Positions 9,279-18,801 of a stretch of 64,000 nucleotides of DNA are shown here, in pieces (the stretch's first letter is position 1; each line of letters begins with the position of its first letter). Where the stretch lies: contig DIUX01000001.1 in NCBI GenBank assembly GCA_002423185.1, positions 640,050 to 704,049 on the forward strand. The letters run 5' to 3'. The translations under genes were made by a program, and so were the position numbers. The notes under the pieces are model-generated. The model saw only the letters and a program-made list of their open reading frames with translations. It was not told the DNA's origin and searched no databases. This DNA is from Micavibrio sp. UBA6147. Its GTDB lineage: Bacteria > Pseudomonadota > Alphaproteobacteria > Micavibrionales > UBA1664.

Positions 9279-10472
9279 ATGCCACACCGCCGCAGCTTGA
9301 TCAAAACATTCGTAAAACGTAGCCTTAGAGCCACCGGCATTGCCGCATTATGCCTCGGCGTGAGCTTAGCTGGCGCAATGGTCGCGCCCAAGGCGTCCTT
9401 TGCGCTGGAGCAAACCAGCACGGCGGCACAAGCCATCATCGTTGACACTCAAACCGGAAACATCCTGTTTGACAAAAACGCCGATCAAAAAATGCCGACT
9501 TCCTCCATGAGTAAGGTCATGACCATGTATATGGTGTTCGACGCGCTCAAAAAAGGCCGCATGAAGCTCGACGAAACATTATTGGTGAGCGAAAAAGCAT
9601 GGCGCATGGGCGGATCAAAAATGTTTATCGAAGTCGGCAAACGCATCCCCGTTGAAGACCTTGTCAAAGGCGTGATCGTGCAATCCGGCAATGACGCCAC
9701 CATCGTTTTTGCAGAGGCTCTGTCCGCCACCGAAGATAACTTCGCACTGGCCATGACGCGCAAGGCAAAAGAACTGGGGATGGACAGCTCCAACTTCATG
9801 AACGCCAGTGGATGGCCCGACCCGAACCATTATTCCACAGCCCGCGATTTATCCGTTCTGGCGCGCGCCATCATTGCCGATTTCCCTGAATATTACGGCT
9901 ATTACAGCATCAAGGAATTCACCTTCAACAAAATCAAGCAAGACAACCGTAACCCGCTGATCTATCGCAACATGGGCGTGGACGGCATTAAAACAGGCCA
10001 TACCGAGAGCGGCGGCTATGGCCTTATGGCCTCCGGCGAGCGCGACGGCCGCCGCACGGTGATGGTGGTGAATGGCCTGAGCGATGATAAACAACGGGCG
10101 CAAGAATCCGCCCGCTTGATGGAATGGTCATTGGCATTTTTTGAAAACAAGACCCTGTACAAAAGCGGTGAAAAAATCGCCGATGTTCCCGTCAAGCTGG
10201 GCGACAAGGCGAGTGTTCCATTGGTTCTTCAAAAGGATGTTTTCCTGACCCTTCCCAAAGGCACCAACAAGGACGGCATCAAAATCGAGGCCATCTTTAA
10301 CCAGCCGATGAAAGCACCGGTTCCGGACGGTTTCGAGGCCGGTAAACTGGTTGTCACTATTCCAGGACGTCCGCTTTACGTTTATCCCCTTTACACGGGA
10401 GAGAGCGTTCCAGAAGCCGCCTTCATCCCGCGCGCCTTTGAAAAACTGATCCTCATGATCGGCAACAAATAG
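9279..10472 (+). CDS. D-alanyl-D-alanine carboxypeptidase (PBP5/6-type)
   Basis: A 397-aa penicillin-binding protein that trims the terminal D-Ala of peptidoglycan stem peptides. It shows an N-terminal signal segment (to about residue 44), the active-site SxxK as SMSK, the SxN motif as SGND and the KTG motif as GIKTGHTESGG. The C-terminal PBP5_C domain and a short hydrophobic tail (FEKLILMIGNK) for membrane contact complete it. It corresponds to dacA/dacC/dacF in different nomenclatures, so I give no symbol. It lies between rlpA and tmk. Confidence 0.93.
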   Translation: MPHRRSLIKTFVKRSLRATGIAALCLGVSLAGAMVAPKASFALEQTSTAAQAIIVDTQTGNILFDKNADQKMPTSSMSKVMTMYMVFDALKKGRMKLDETLLVSEKAWRMGGSKMFIEVGKRIPVEDLVKGVIVQSGNDATIVFAEALSATEDNFALAMTRKAKELGMDSSNFMNASGWPDPNHYSTARDLSVLARAIIADFPEYYGYYSIKEFTFNKIKQDNRNPLIYRNMGVDGIKTGHTESGGYGLMASGERDGRRTVMVVNGLSDDKQRAQESARLMEWSLAFFENKTLYKSGEKIADVPVKLGDKASVPLVLQKDVFLTLPKGTNKDGIKIEAIFNQPMKAPVPDGFEAGKLVVTIPGRPLYVYPLYTGESVPEAAFIPRAFEKLILMIGNK

Positions 10473-10500
10473 ACGGATAAAAACAGGCATGGGCGGCAAT

Positions 10501-11184
10501 ATGAACGGCAAGAAGGGGCTATTCATCACACTCGAAGGCGGTGAGGGGAGCGGCAAATCCACGCAAATCCGTATGCTTAAATCCGCGCTGGAAAATGCCG
10601 GACACAGCGTTGTGACAACCCGTGAACCCGGCGGCACACCAGACGCCGAAAAAATCCGTGATTTACTCGTGCAACGCGATGGCGGCAATTGGTCGCCTAT
10701 GGCGGAGTGTTTATTGCTGTTCGCCGCCCGCCACATGCATTACAACGACTTGATTGCCCCCGCCATCGCGCGCGGCGAGATTGTGATTTCCGACCGTTTT
10801 ACGGATTCCACCCGTGCCTATCAAGGCTATGGCATGGGCTTGGCGCAAGACTCGATCGAAACCGTCAAATTCCAAGCCATCGGCGCGGTTGAACCTGACC
10901 TTACCTTCATCCTCGATATTCCCGCCGAAGAAGGCCTGAACCGCTCAACCCGCCAGCTCGCCACCCAAGCCAGCAATGCGAAGGAGAGCGCCGAAGACCG
11001 CTATGAGCGCCTCGGCATCGCCTTTCATGAAACCCTGCGGCAGGGGTTTTTGTTGATTGCCCGCGCCGCGCCGCAGCGATGCCGCATCATTGACGCCTTA
11101 CAAGACACCGATGCGGTTCATCATGCCATCATGAATGAAATCCGCACCAAACTCGCGCAACAAGCCAAGGCAGGCGCGGCATGA
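10501..11184 (+). CDS. tmk: Thymidylate kinase
   Basis: Phosphorylates dTMP to dTDP. The P-loop GGEGSGKST lies near the N-terminus, DR is in ISDRFTDSTRAYQGYG, and the LID region is RSTRQLATQ. The ATG at 10501 (MNGKKGLFITLEGG) fits family length, and GGGCGG precedes it; an in-frame ATG at 10489 would add four residues. Its stop overlaps the holB start (ATGA), so the two are translationally coupled, which is the usual tmk-holB order. Confidence 0.95.
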   Translation: MNGKKGLFITLEGGEGSGKSTQIRMLKSALENAGHSVVTTREPGGTPDAEKIRDLLVQRDGGNWSPMAECLLLFAARHMHYNDLIAPAIARGEIVISDRFTDSTRAYQGYGMGLAQDSIETVKFQAIGAVEPDLTFILDIPAEEGLNRSTRQLATQASNAKESAEDRYERLGIAFHETLRQGFLLIARAAPQRCRIIDALQDTDAVHHAIMNEIRTKLAQQAKAGAA

Positions 11185-12446
11185 GTGAAGACCTGTTCGG
11201 CACCCCCATCGCCCCGCAAGAGCAAGACCAAGACAATGGCGATGATGATGAGGGGGGATTTTCATTCGGCGGTTCTTCTGCAGCGCAAAGCTCCGCCAAG
11301 ACAAGCACCATGTTTGACGGACTCGCCATCTGGCCGCCCTATGCCAATCCCGAGCTTTTCGGAATGGACGATATTGAGCAACAATTCCTGAACGCGTGGC
11401 ACAGCGGAAAATTTCCGCACGGCATTGCCCTCACCGGCACAAAAGGGATCGGCAAATCAACCTTGGCGTTCCGCCTTGCACGCTTCATCCTCCATAACTC
11501 CGCTCAAGGAACGATGGGGAACGGCGGCGCAGAGCAAAACGCCCTGTTCGGAACCGAAGACGCGCCCGCCGCGACCCTTGCAATCCCGACCGACAGCAAA
11601 ACATTTACCCAGAGCATCAGCGGCGGCCACCCTGACTTGCTCGCCATCGGCGATTTTTTCGGTCAAGCCGATGACGACAAGAAAAAATCCGGTAGCGCGG
11701 TTGAAGACATCCGCAAAATTCCTGTATTCCTGCGTAAAACAGCGGCCTATGGCGGGTGGCGGGTGGTGATTGTGGATGATGCGGATATGCTCAATTCAAG
11801 CTCTCAAAACGCTTTGCTCAAAATTCTCGAAGAGCCGCCGAAAAAGGCGCTCATCATCCTCGTGACGCACCGCCTTGGAGCAATGCTCCCGACCATTAAA
11901 TCCCGTATTCGGGTCGTGAAATGCCAAAATCATGACACGCAAACCGTAAAAGCCATCTTGAAAAAAGAAGACCCGAGCTTAAGCCACGATGCGCTTGACT
12001 TGATCGCCTTCATGGCGAGTGGCTCTATCGGGCGCGCCCTGTCGATCCAGAGGGACGGGGGGGCGCAGGATATGATGGATATTCTCGCCCATGTTGCGAG
12101 CGTCAAGACCATGTCGATAACCGCCATCGCCCAATTTTGCGAAGCCTTATCCGGCAAGGACGCCAGCACCAACGACAAAGTCATGAAATGGCGCGAAGCC
12201 GCCTTATGGCTCTTCCACACGTCAATCAACGCCAAGGCACGAGGCATTGACCCGTTTGCCGGTCTTGACCTGCAAGACCATTTTGCCGTTAAAATGGCGC
12301 TGCAATCCTTTATGGACAAAGGCTCTGTTCAAGACTGGCTAAATGGTCTAGAACATCTGAACGATCATTTCGAGGAATGCGACGCGCGCCACCTCGACAA
12401 TTATTATCAAATTCACGGCGCGATCAAAATCCTCCGCAGTTTATAA
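11181..12446 (+). CDS. holB: DNA polymerase III delta' subunit
   Basis: Clamp-loader subunit, 421 aa. The Walker A-like GTKGIGKST and the family signature SSSQNALLKILEEPP with the following sensor-1 region are clear. The protein begins with an extended acidic, low-complexity segment (about residues 1-50) before the AAA+ domain, as in many alphaproteobacteria. It overlaps tmk by 4 nt and is followed 16 bp later by metG. Confidence 0.93.
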   Translation: MSEDLFGTPIAPQEQDQDNGDDDEGGFSFGGSSAAQSSAKTSTMFDGLAIWPPYANPELFGMDDIEQQFLNAWHSGKFPHGIALTGTKGIGKSTLAFRLARFILHNSAQGTMGNGGAEQNALFGTEDAPAATLAIPTDSKTFTQSISGGHPDLLAIGDFFGQADDDKKKSGSAVEDIRKIPVFLRKTAAYGGWRVVIVDDADMLNSSSQNALLKILEEPPKKALIILVTHRLGAMLPTIKSRIRVVKCQNHDTQTVKAILKKEDPSLSHDALDLIAFMASGSIGRALSIQRDGGAQDMMDILAHVASVKTMSITAIAQFCEALSGKDASTNDKVMKWREAALWLFHTSINAKARGIDPFAGLDLQDHFAVKMALQSFMDKGSVQDWLNGLEHLNDHFEECDARHLDNYYQIHGAIKILRSL

Positions 12447-12462
12447 GCATTAAGGTGCCAAT

Positions 12463-14037
12463 ATGAGCAAAAAACAGAACCAAAACAAAAGCTTCTACAT
12501 CACCACCGCGATTTCCTATGTCAATGGCTCACCGCACCTTGGACACGCCTATGAGGCCATTGCCTCCGATGTTTTGGCACGGTTTAAACGGCTTGACGGG
12601 TTTGATGTTTATTTCCTCACCGGCACCGATGAACACGGACAAAAAGTTGAAAAATCCGCCCGCGATGCCGGCATGGACCCGCAAGAATTCTGCGACAAAA
12701 TCGCCGCCGAGTTTGAGGCCATGAGCAAGATTCTCGACCTGTCCAACGACGACTTCATCCGCACGACACAGGAACGCCACAAAGAGGCCTCCCGCGCGAT
12801 TTGGAAGAAAATGCTCGATAAAGGCGATATCTATGTCGACAAATATGCCGGTTGGTATTCCGTCCGTGATGAGGCGTTTTTCGCCGAAGACGAACTCTCC
12901 AAAGACGACCAAGGCAACCGTTTTGCCCCATCCGGCGCGGAAGTCATCTGGGTTGAGGAGCCGAGCTATTTTTTCAAGCTCTCGGCCTATGAAGACAGGC
13001 TTTTGGCGTTATACGAACAAAATCAGGACTTCATCCAGCCCGCCAGCCGCCGCAACGAGATCATAAGCTTCGTCAAACAAGGCCTGCATGATTTGTCTGT
13101 GTCGCGGACAAGCTTCGATTGGGGCGTAAAAGTGCCGGATGCCGAAGGACACATTATGTATGTGTGGGTGGACGCCTTGACCAACTATATCACCGCCTTG
13201 GGATACCCCGACACGGACGCGCCGCTGTTCAAAAAATTCTGGCCCGCCGATGTCCATATGATCGGCAAGGATATTATCCGTTTCCATGCCGTGTATTGGC
13301 CGGCCTTCCTTATGTCCGCCGGCCTTGACCTGCCCAAACAGGTTTTCGGCCATGGTTTCTTGAATATCGAGGGACAGAAAATGTCCAAATCCATCGGCAA
13401 TGTTTTGTCGCCGATTGACCTTGTGTCGGTTTTCGGGCTTGACCAGTTGCGTTATTTCTTGCTCCGCGAAGTGCCGTTTGGCAATGACGGCAATTTCACG
13501 CGCAAACTCGCCTTCGAACGCATTAATGCCGACCTTGCCAACGGCCTTGGCAATTTGTGCCAACGCTCGCTCAGCATGATCGCCAAAAACTGTGATGGCA
13601 AGTTGCCACAGCCTGCGGCCTTTACCCCCGAAGACCTTGGCTTGCTCACCGAGGCGCGCACCATCATGCTCGAGAGTATGCGCGAACACTTTAATGTCCT
13701 GCAATTCAGCAAAGGCCTTGAGGCGGTTTGGCGCGTTGTGGTTGCCGCCAACGGCTATATTGACGTGCAAGCGCCGTGGAAACTCAAAAAAGAAGATCCC
13801 GCGCGTATGCAAACAGTTCTATATGTGCTGGCCGAAGTTATCCGCTGTTTGGGGATTATCATTCAGCCTGTGATGCCCGCATCCTCGACGCAAATTCTTG
13901 ACCAGCTCTGTATTCCTGCGGATCAGCGCGGCTTTGCGCATCTGAGCGAAGCCTACGCGTTGAAGGCCGGAATCGCGCTGCCGCAACCGCAAGGCGTGTT
14001 TCCACGCTTGGTTGACGACGCCGAGGCTGCGGCTTAG
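12463..14037 (+). CDS. metG: Methionyl-tRNA synthetase
   Basis: Charges tRNA-Met. The class I HIGH-type motif appears as SPHLGHAYE and the KMSKS motif as GQKMSKSIGN. The 524-aa length fits the short bacterial form without a C-terminal dimerisation domain. GTDEHGQK and the anticodon-binding helical region are in place. It sits in the tmk-holB-metG-tatD order found in most Alphaproteobacteria. Confidence 0.97.
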   Translation: MSKKQNQNKSFYITTAISYVNGSPHLGHAYEAIASDVLARFKRLDGFDVYFLTGTDEHGQKVEKSARDAGMDPQEFCDKIAAEFEAMSKILDLSNDDFIRTTQERHKEASRAIWKKMLDKGDIYVDKYAGWYSVRDEAFFAEDELSKDDQGNRFAPSGAEVIWVEEPSYFFKLSAYEDRLLALYEQNQDFIQPASRRNEIISFVKQGLHDLSVSRTSFDWGVKVPDAEGHIMYVWVDALTNYITALGYPDTDAPLFKKFWPADVHMIGKDIIRFHAVYWPAFLMSAGLDLPKQVFGHGFLNIEGQKMSKSIGNVLSPIDLVSVFGLDQLRYFLLREVPFGNDGNFTRKLAFERINADLANGLGNLCQRSLSMIAKNCDGKLPQPAAFTPEDLGLLTEARTIMLESMREHFNVLQFSKGLEAVWRVVVAANGYIDVQAPWKLKKEDPARMQTVLYVLAEVIRCLGIIIQPVMPASSTQILDQLCIPADQRGFAHLSEAYALKAGIALPQPQGVFPRLVDDAEAAA

Positions 14038-14071
14038 TTTTTACTTAAACAAACGGAACGAACATATTGTT

Positions 14072-14911
14072 ATGAAACCGTTTTTAATAGACTCACATTG
14101 TCATTTGAACCATGATCGCCTGCGCGAAACAGGCGGCGCGGACGCTATGGTCGCCAGTGCCAAGAGCATGAATGTCCAAGGCCTGCTGACCATCAGTTGC
14201 CGCATTGCGCAGGAATATGACACACTCACCGCCATCGCCGCGCGCCATGACAATGTCTGGTGCACCGTCGGCACGCACCCGCATGACGCGGACGAACCCG
14301 CCGAAGTGGCGTACAGCGTTGACGACATCGTCCGCCTTGCCCGCGCCCACCCCAAAATCGTGGGAATAGGGGAGTCCGGCCTCGATTATTTCTACAAGCA
14401 TTCCTCCGAAGACGGCCAAAAAGCCTCGTTCCGCAAGCATATCCACGCCTGTATTGAAACCGGCTTGCCGCTCGTCATCCACGCCCGCGACGCCGATGAC
14501 GACATCATCCAAATTCTCAAGGAGGAGGGGATGGGCACCAATCCGTCGCTCAAAGCCGTTTTTCATTGCTTCAGCTCCGGCGCCGAAATGGCGCGCAAAG
14601 GCGTCGATATGGGCGTCTATGTGTCGTTTTCCGGCATGTTAACCTTTAAAAAAGCCGATGAATTGCGCGACATTGCGCGTCATGTGCCGCTTGATCGGCT
14701 CCTTGTCGAAACGGACTCGCCGTATTTAGCGCCGGAACCACATCGCGGCGCGATGAACCAACCCGCCTATGTGACGCATACCGCAACTTGCCTCGCCAAG
14801 GTTCATAACCTGACGAGCGAGGAAATGGCCACCATCACCAGCCGCAATTTTTTCAACCTGTTTGATAAGGCAAAGGACACATGGGTCGATCCATTTCATC
14901 AGGCCGCGTAA
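14072..14911 (+). CDS. TatD-family metal-dependent DNase/hydrolase
   Basis: A 279-aa TIM-barrel hydrolase. Metal ligands are visible as DSHCHLNHDRL at the N-terminus, GESGLDYFY, VIHARDADDD, FHCFS and ETDSPYLAP. TatD-family proteins act as 3'-5' exonucleases or D-Tyr-tRNA deacylase-like enzymes; the substrate here is unknown. I place the start at the ATG at 14072 because homology begins there; the frame also extends back into metG. It overlaps the downstream MBL gene by 31 nt. Confidence 0.93.
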   Translation: MKPFLIDSHCHLNHDRLRETGGADAMVASAKSMNVQGLLTISCRIAQEYDTLTAIAARHDNVWCTVGTHPHDADEPAEVAYSVDDIVRLARAHPKIVGIGESGLDYFYKHSSEDGQKASFRKHIHACIETGLPLVIHARDADDDIIQILKEEGMGTNPSLKAVFHCFSSGAEMARKGVDMGVYVSFSGMLTFKKADELRDIARHVPLDRLLVETDSPYLAPEPHRGAMNQPAYVTHTATCLAKVHNLTSEEMATITSRNFFNLFDKAKDTWVDPFHQAA

Positions 14912-15711
14912 CGGTCTTGGGATGCGGCGGCTCCGGCGGCGTTCCTTTGATCGGCAATTATTGGGGGCTGTGCGACCCGCATAACCCGCGAAACCTGCGC
15001 ACCCGTTCGTCTATCCACATCATGCTGGATGGGTTTTTCTCGCTCCAGATCGACACGGGAACGGATTTTCGCGCCCAAATCAACCGTGAAACCCTCACCT
15101 ATATAGACTCCGTCTTCTTCACCCACGCCCATAGTGACCACGTCAACGGCATTGACGATTTGCGCTATATGGCGATGATTACGCAAAAAATCATCCCCGT
15201 ATACGGCCACGCCGCCACAATTGACGAAATTCGCGGACGGTTCCTGTATCTGTTCGAACATAAAGAAAAGCTCTACAAGCCGCTCTTAACCTCGCACGCA
15301 TGGGAAGACAACGCCTATAACCAGCCGCAAATCCACGCCACGGACGACATAAATTTCACCTTTACGCCCATCCATCAAATTCATGGCAATACATTCTCGA
15401 TTGGCTATCGCTTCGGCAATTTTGCGTATTCAACCGATGTATCGGATTTCCCTTTGGAGTCGCTCAACGCGCTCAAAGGCATTGATACGTGGCTGGTTGA
15501 TTGCGGCCAATATGGCCAAGATTTTATCGAAGTTCACCCGAACCTCGAACGCGTCATGGAATGGAACGACATTGTCGGCGCCAAACGCGTGATCTTAACC
15601 CATCTCCCCGTCAAAGCCGACTACAACGCCATGTCCGCATCATTGCCCAACCATTTTGAGCCAGCGCATGACGGCCAGATCATCGAAATAAACTTCGCCC
15701 CTCAAAGCTAA
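14881..15711 (+). CDS. MBL-fold metallo-hydrolase, PhnP-like
   Basis: A 276-aa beta-lactamase-fold hydrolase with the metal motif FFTHAHSDHVNGIDDLR and later metal ligands at FAYSTDVSDF and LTHLPVKADYN. The opening TVLGCGGSGGVP is typical of the PhnP/RNase Z-like branch found downstream of tatD in Alphaproteobacteria. The start overlaps the end of tatD and follows AAGGA. It probably hydrolyses a cyclic phosphodiester or related substrate, but no specific reaction can be assigned. Confidence 0.9.
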   Translation: MGRSISSGRVTVLGCGGSGGVPLIGNYWGLCDPHNPRNLRTRSSIHIMLDGFFSLQIDTGTDFRAQINRETLTYIDSVFFTHAHSDHVNGIDDLRYMAMITQKIIPVYGHAATIDEIRGRFLYLFEHKEKLYKPLLTSHAWEDNAYNQPQIHATDDINFTFTPIHQIHGNTFSIGYRFGNFAYSTDVSDFPLESLNALKGIDTWLVDCGQYGQDFIEVHPNLERVMEWNDIVGAKRVILTHLPVKADYNAMSASLPNHFEPAHDGQIIEINFAPQS

Positions 15712-15738
15712 CCCCATACTCGCAGTAAGGCCATAAAC

Positions 15739-17721
15739 ATGATCAACGCGCCCCGTAACAATGATATTATCAATACTGCGGTAAAATGGCGCAAATTCTC
15801 TTGCGATATTGCCTATTGGTTCGGTGTCATGCTTGTGTCTGAACTGGTGTATAGAGTCTACTATGCCGCGCAATCCTGCCAAAAAGCGCAATCTGAACTC
15901 CTCGCGATTGTCAGCTCAGGCAACAGCCCCCTCGAAGATATCACCCAAACAATATGCGCCATGGAAGGCCAAATACACTCATGGGCATATACATTTCTGG
16001 CCTTGACGATTTTACGTGTTCTGTTCTTATTCAAGGCAAAAAACGGCCTGATCATGAAATATTTAGGGCTAACCCTCGTCAAGGCGAATAAACAGATTTC
16101 AAACGGATTGCAATATGCCCTTTATGGCATCATTGAATGGCTTCCGACATTGGTTGGCGCAACCTATATCTTGGCCGGAAACGCCCCAACGACAATTTCC
16201 AGCACCAGCGCTCATACCACTATGATCATTGGCGCACAGCTTATCTGGCTTGCTCCCGTCCTGTTTCGCATCAATGGAAAAAACATGCCTGAACTGTTGA
16301 CGGGAATCACCGTCCAAGCCTCCGAGCGCTATCAAAACACAATAGAGCAGGGGGTGCCAAGGCGCGCAGCCCCGATTTTATGCACGGTTATTTATGGGCT
16401 GTTCACCGGTTTCTTTATCCTGTCCTTTATCCAGATATTGCGTATTCCTCCGCTTAATCCCGCTTATCAAGACACAATTTACGGCGGCTATACACCCACT
16501 TGGGAAGGAAATATCTATTTCGCGATGGAAGGCCTCTCAGCCCCTGAGAACACGCCTGATTTTTATCAATACGGCCTAAAAAAGGCCTACGATAACGCCA
16601 AATTATATGAAGAAATGAAAGAAAAAGGGGGGATTGATGCACGGTACTTATACTCGCTTCCGCTAAGCACGAACTCTGTTTCCTTAGAACCTGAGCAAGA
16701 AATCAACCTCATCAGCAAAAACTGGAAAAACCTTTCTTGCCTCTATGAGGTCGCCCCGGAAACCCCCGAAAACTGCGCCAGTTTTAGTGACCTGCATAAC
16801 TACATTGCACAAAGCCGGCTCATATGGGATCGCTATAACAAAGTCCCGACACTCGGCAACGCCTATGTCACGCCGCCGCAGCTCTTAGGCAGCAAATTCC
16901 GCAACCTTATTCAACTCGCCGAACTAAAAGCCAGCGATATTATCGACAAAGCCACACAAGGCCAAACCGCCCTTGCCATGCAACAATGGCTCGCATACAT
17001 GTCGTTGTATCGCTCGATGGCCAATGATCGCGAAACAATGGTGTTTAAGGCCGTCCTGTCCGTCAGTATCAATATCCACATGCATAGCTTGCAAAAACTT
17101 CTATCCATCGCCCCAGACCTTTCGGCACAATACAAGCAAGAGCTTCTTGAGGCCTTGCGAAGCGATGTGCCAATCTTTCGTGATCAACATATGATGGCGG
17201 ATGACTGGGGTCTGATTGAACCCGCATTACTGAGCGCCGTTGGTAACGCAAACGCAGCACGAAACGATTTCTTTGAGTGCTTGCAGGGCTTCGAAGCGCT
17301 CGGAAAAATACCGCACAACAAATATCCGTATTCTAGCGCCCACGCCCTTAAACTCTGCCCGTTGCATGAAGACAAAACCATGTTTGAAATGGTCGTCGTT
17401 TATCCGTTCTCAACATCTGGGAACTTCATCACAAACACGATATATAGGCTGATTTTCGGCGGGTTGCTCAAAGGTCATGATCTTATCGAAACCATGAAAA
17501 TACAACATGTCAAATTTCGACAAGCCGAGCTTGCCATCACCATGATTGCGAGTGGCATCAAGACACAGGCCGATGTTGAAGCCGCTCTGAAAAACGCTCC
17601 GACAGAACTCAAAAACCCGATAAACGAGCAACCATTCCTTTGGGATGCAGAAGCCCACGCGATTTTCTTTGAGCATCCGATTTCAAAAAGAAAATTCAGG
17701 TTTCATCTGCCAAGACAGTAA
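15739..17721 (+). CDS. Large membrane protein of unknown function
   Basis: 660 aa, not recognised. Hydrophobic segments lie near residues 15-35, 70-95, 115-140, 150-180 and 215-245. A long polar C-terminal region of about 400 residues follows and is probably mostly helical. No catalytic motif is evident. It is the last host gene before the prophage and starts 27 bp after the MBL gene, so it could be co-transcribed with it. Two unrelated gene contexts meet here because of the insertion. Confidence 0.6.
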   Translation: MINAPRNNDIINTAVKWRKFSCDIAYWFGVMLVSELVYRVYYAAQSCQKAQSELLAIVSSGNSPLEDITQTICAMEGQIHSWAYTFLALTILRVLFLFKAKNGLIMKYLGLTLVKANKQISNGLQYALYGIIEWLPTLVGATYILAGNAPTTISSTSAHTTMIIGAQLIWLAPVLFRINGKNMPELLTGITVQASERYQNTIEQGVPRRAAPILCTVIYGLFTGFFILSFIQILRIPPLNPAYQDTIYGGYTPTWEGNIYFAMEGLSAPENTPDFYQYGLKKAYDNAKLYEEMKEKGGIDARYLYSLPLSTNSVSLEPEQEINLISKNWKNLSCLYEVAPETPENCASFSDLHNYIAQSRLIWDRYNKVPTLGNAYVTPPQLLGSKFRNLIQLAELKASDIIDKATQGQTALAMQQWLAYMSLYRSMANDRETMVFKAVLSVSINIHMHSLQKLLSIAPDLSAQYKQELLEALRSDVPIFRDQHMMADDWGLIEPALLSAVGNANAARNDFFECLQGFEALGKIPHNKYPYSSAHALKLCPLHEDKTMFEMVVVYPFSTSGNFITNTIYRLIFGGLLKGHDLIETMKIQHVKFRQAELAITMIASGIKTQADVEAALKNAPTELKNPINEQPFLWDAEAHAIFFEHPISKRKFRFHLPRQ

Positions 17722-17742
17722 AAATCTATATTAGAAAATGTA

Positions 17743-17790
17743 TCAAATTTTCACAAAATGATGCGTTATCATGCGTTCGCAAAAATTTGA
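17743..17790. repeat. Inverted repeat downstream of the 660-aa gene
   Basis: TCAAATTTT (17743-17751) and AAAATTTGA (17782-17790) form perfect 9-bp arms around a 30-nt loop containing two ATGCGTT copies. There is no U-run, so a standard terminator is doubtful. The rest of 17722-17856 is AT-rich DNA with nothing else that I recognise. Confidence 0.35.
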
Positions 17791-17856
17791 CAGTGTCGCA
17801 GAGAATAGCTCAAAAGCATTTTTAAAAAAATGACTAACCTTCTTATATATGTTTTT

Positions 17857-17884
17857 ATTTTCCATAATATATATTATCACTCTT
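17857..17884 (-). other. attL: dif-like XerC/XerD site, left prophage end
   Basis: On the minus strand the site reads as an 11-bp arm, a TATATA centre and the arm TTATGGAAAAT. The last arm matches 9 of 11 bases of the E. coli XerD arm TTATGTTAAAT. The inner 16 bp (17866-17881) recur exactly at 28235-28250. I infer that this is one product of XerCD recombination between the host dif and the phage circle, carrying the host XerD-type arm. Confidence 0.65.
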
Positions 17885-17991
17885 TCAGGCGTCTTTTGCG
17901 CCGCCTTCGTGCGGCCTCGCGCTTTAACCGAATATTTACTCTTAAGCCTTTAATTGTAAATGGTTTTATCACTTCAAGAGCGGGTTGAACA

Positions 17992-18636
17992 ATGAAGTAT
18001 GACATGAAAGAAATAATCACACCGTCAAACGGCATTAACATCGACAGGCATTTAATCAGCCTTGGCTTCATGGAATTGTACGCATTGGCGGAATTTTTCG
18101 ACCACAAAGCCGAAGAATGTCGCGCCCGCGCATCATACTTTGAAAGCCGGCAAGCATCCAGTGATAGCTTTAAGCGTGAATTACAATACATGCGCGATGA
18201 GCTTCCCCGTGTTGTTGCAAAACAACTTCGCCACGGTCACACGCTGGATACAGCCATCCAAAAGACAGCCGAGATAACCGCCATCCCTTGCGACACAATA
18301 GAAATACATTGGACGTATTTCACCAGAGCAAAACGGCGGCGCGACCGTGAAAATAGAAACAAACTGATTGTGCAGCTCGCAGAATATGGCCTTTCGAATG
18401 ATGCAATCGGAAAGCGCCTTAGGCTTCACCCGAACAGCGTTTCACGGATCATAAGCGAAACTGCCGGCTATGGATTCCGGCGCGGGCGTCATCCGTATTT
18501 ATACGAAGCACACAAAGAGCGCCGGCAAGCATCGCGATCGCTCCCCCTTTTTTTACGTTCCAAAACAATAGCCTGCTTGGAAACTACCAAAAACAGCAAG
18601 TTTCCAAGCAGGGAAAAAACATTGACAAAGGCATAA
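17992..18636 (+). CDS. Phage DNA-binding regulator, HTH
   Basis: A 214-aa basic protein. A helix-turn-helix is likely at about residues 123-157 (QLAEYGLSNDAIGKRLRLHP, then SVSRIIS). The preceding region is charged and helical, and the C-terminus is very basic. It is one of two rightward phage genes and is convergent with the structural operon, separated by a shared terminator. In a circularised genome it would follow the XRE-type regulator gene by only 3 nt, implying an operon with it. In the integrated state it is cut off from that promoter. Probable transcriptional regulator; no family name assigned. Confidence 0.65.
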   Translation: MKYDMKEIITPSNGINIDRHLISLGFMELYALAEFFDHKAEECRARASYFESRQASSDSFKRELQYMRDELPRVVAKQLRHGHTLDTAIQKTAEITAIPCDTIEIHWTYFTRAKRRRDRENRNKLIVQLAEYGLSNDAIGKRLRLHPNSVSRIISETAGYGFRRGRHPYLYEAHKERRQASRSLPLFLRSKTIACLETTKNSKFPSREKTLTKA

Positions 18637-18662
18637 AAAAGGGGGCTGTTATGCCCCCTTTT
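18637..18662. terminator. Bidirectional terminator between convergent phage units
   Basis: AAAAGGGGGC (18637-18646) and GCCCCCTTTT (18653-18662) form a perfect 10-bp stem with a 6-nt loop, with A/T tracts on both sides. It can end both the rightward regulator gene and the long leftward structural operon. Confidence 0.85.
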
Positions 18663-18801
18663 CCATCTTGTCCACCCGCTTTTTAAGCTCCGCAAGCTCC
18701 CTGTCCACCCGCTCCAGAATGTCCGCTGTTTGCGGGTTTTGGCGGCCTTCATTGGTTGTTTTAAGCCGCTCTACGGCTATCGTGATTGCTCTGCGAAACA
18801 C
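18649..18801 (-). CDS. Small coiled-coil protein, 50 aa
   Basis: A GTG-initiated frame overlaps the stop of the upstream gene as TAGTG and runs to a TAA inside the terminator stem. The product starts (M)FRRAITIAVERLKTTNE and ends ELKKRVDKMEKGA, an amphipathic heptad-like helix with no TM segment. Close coupling to the holin-like gene supports real translation. Function unknown; it could be a lysis or assembly accessory protein. Confidence 0.55.
   Translation of the reverse strand: MFRRAITIAVERLKTTNEGRQNPQTADILERVDRELAELKKRVDKMEKGA

Noticed and set aside
13009..13812. 267-aa leftward open frame inside metG
   Set aside because: Antisense to a clear MetG gene with all motifs; shadow frame.
18489..18752. 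87-aa leftward frame overlapping the HTH gene and terminator
   Set aside because: Reads through a strong terminator and the 3' end of the HTH gene; the GTG-started 50-aa frame at 18649-18801 fits the operon better.
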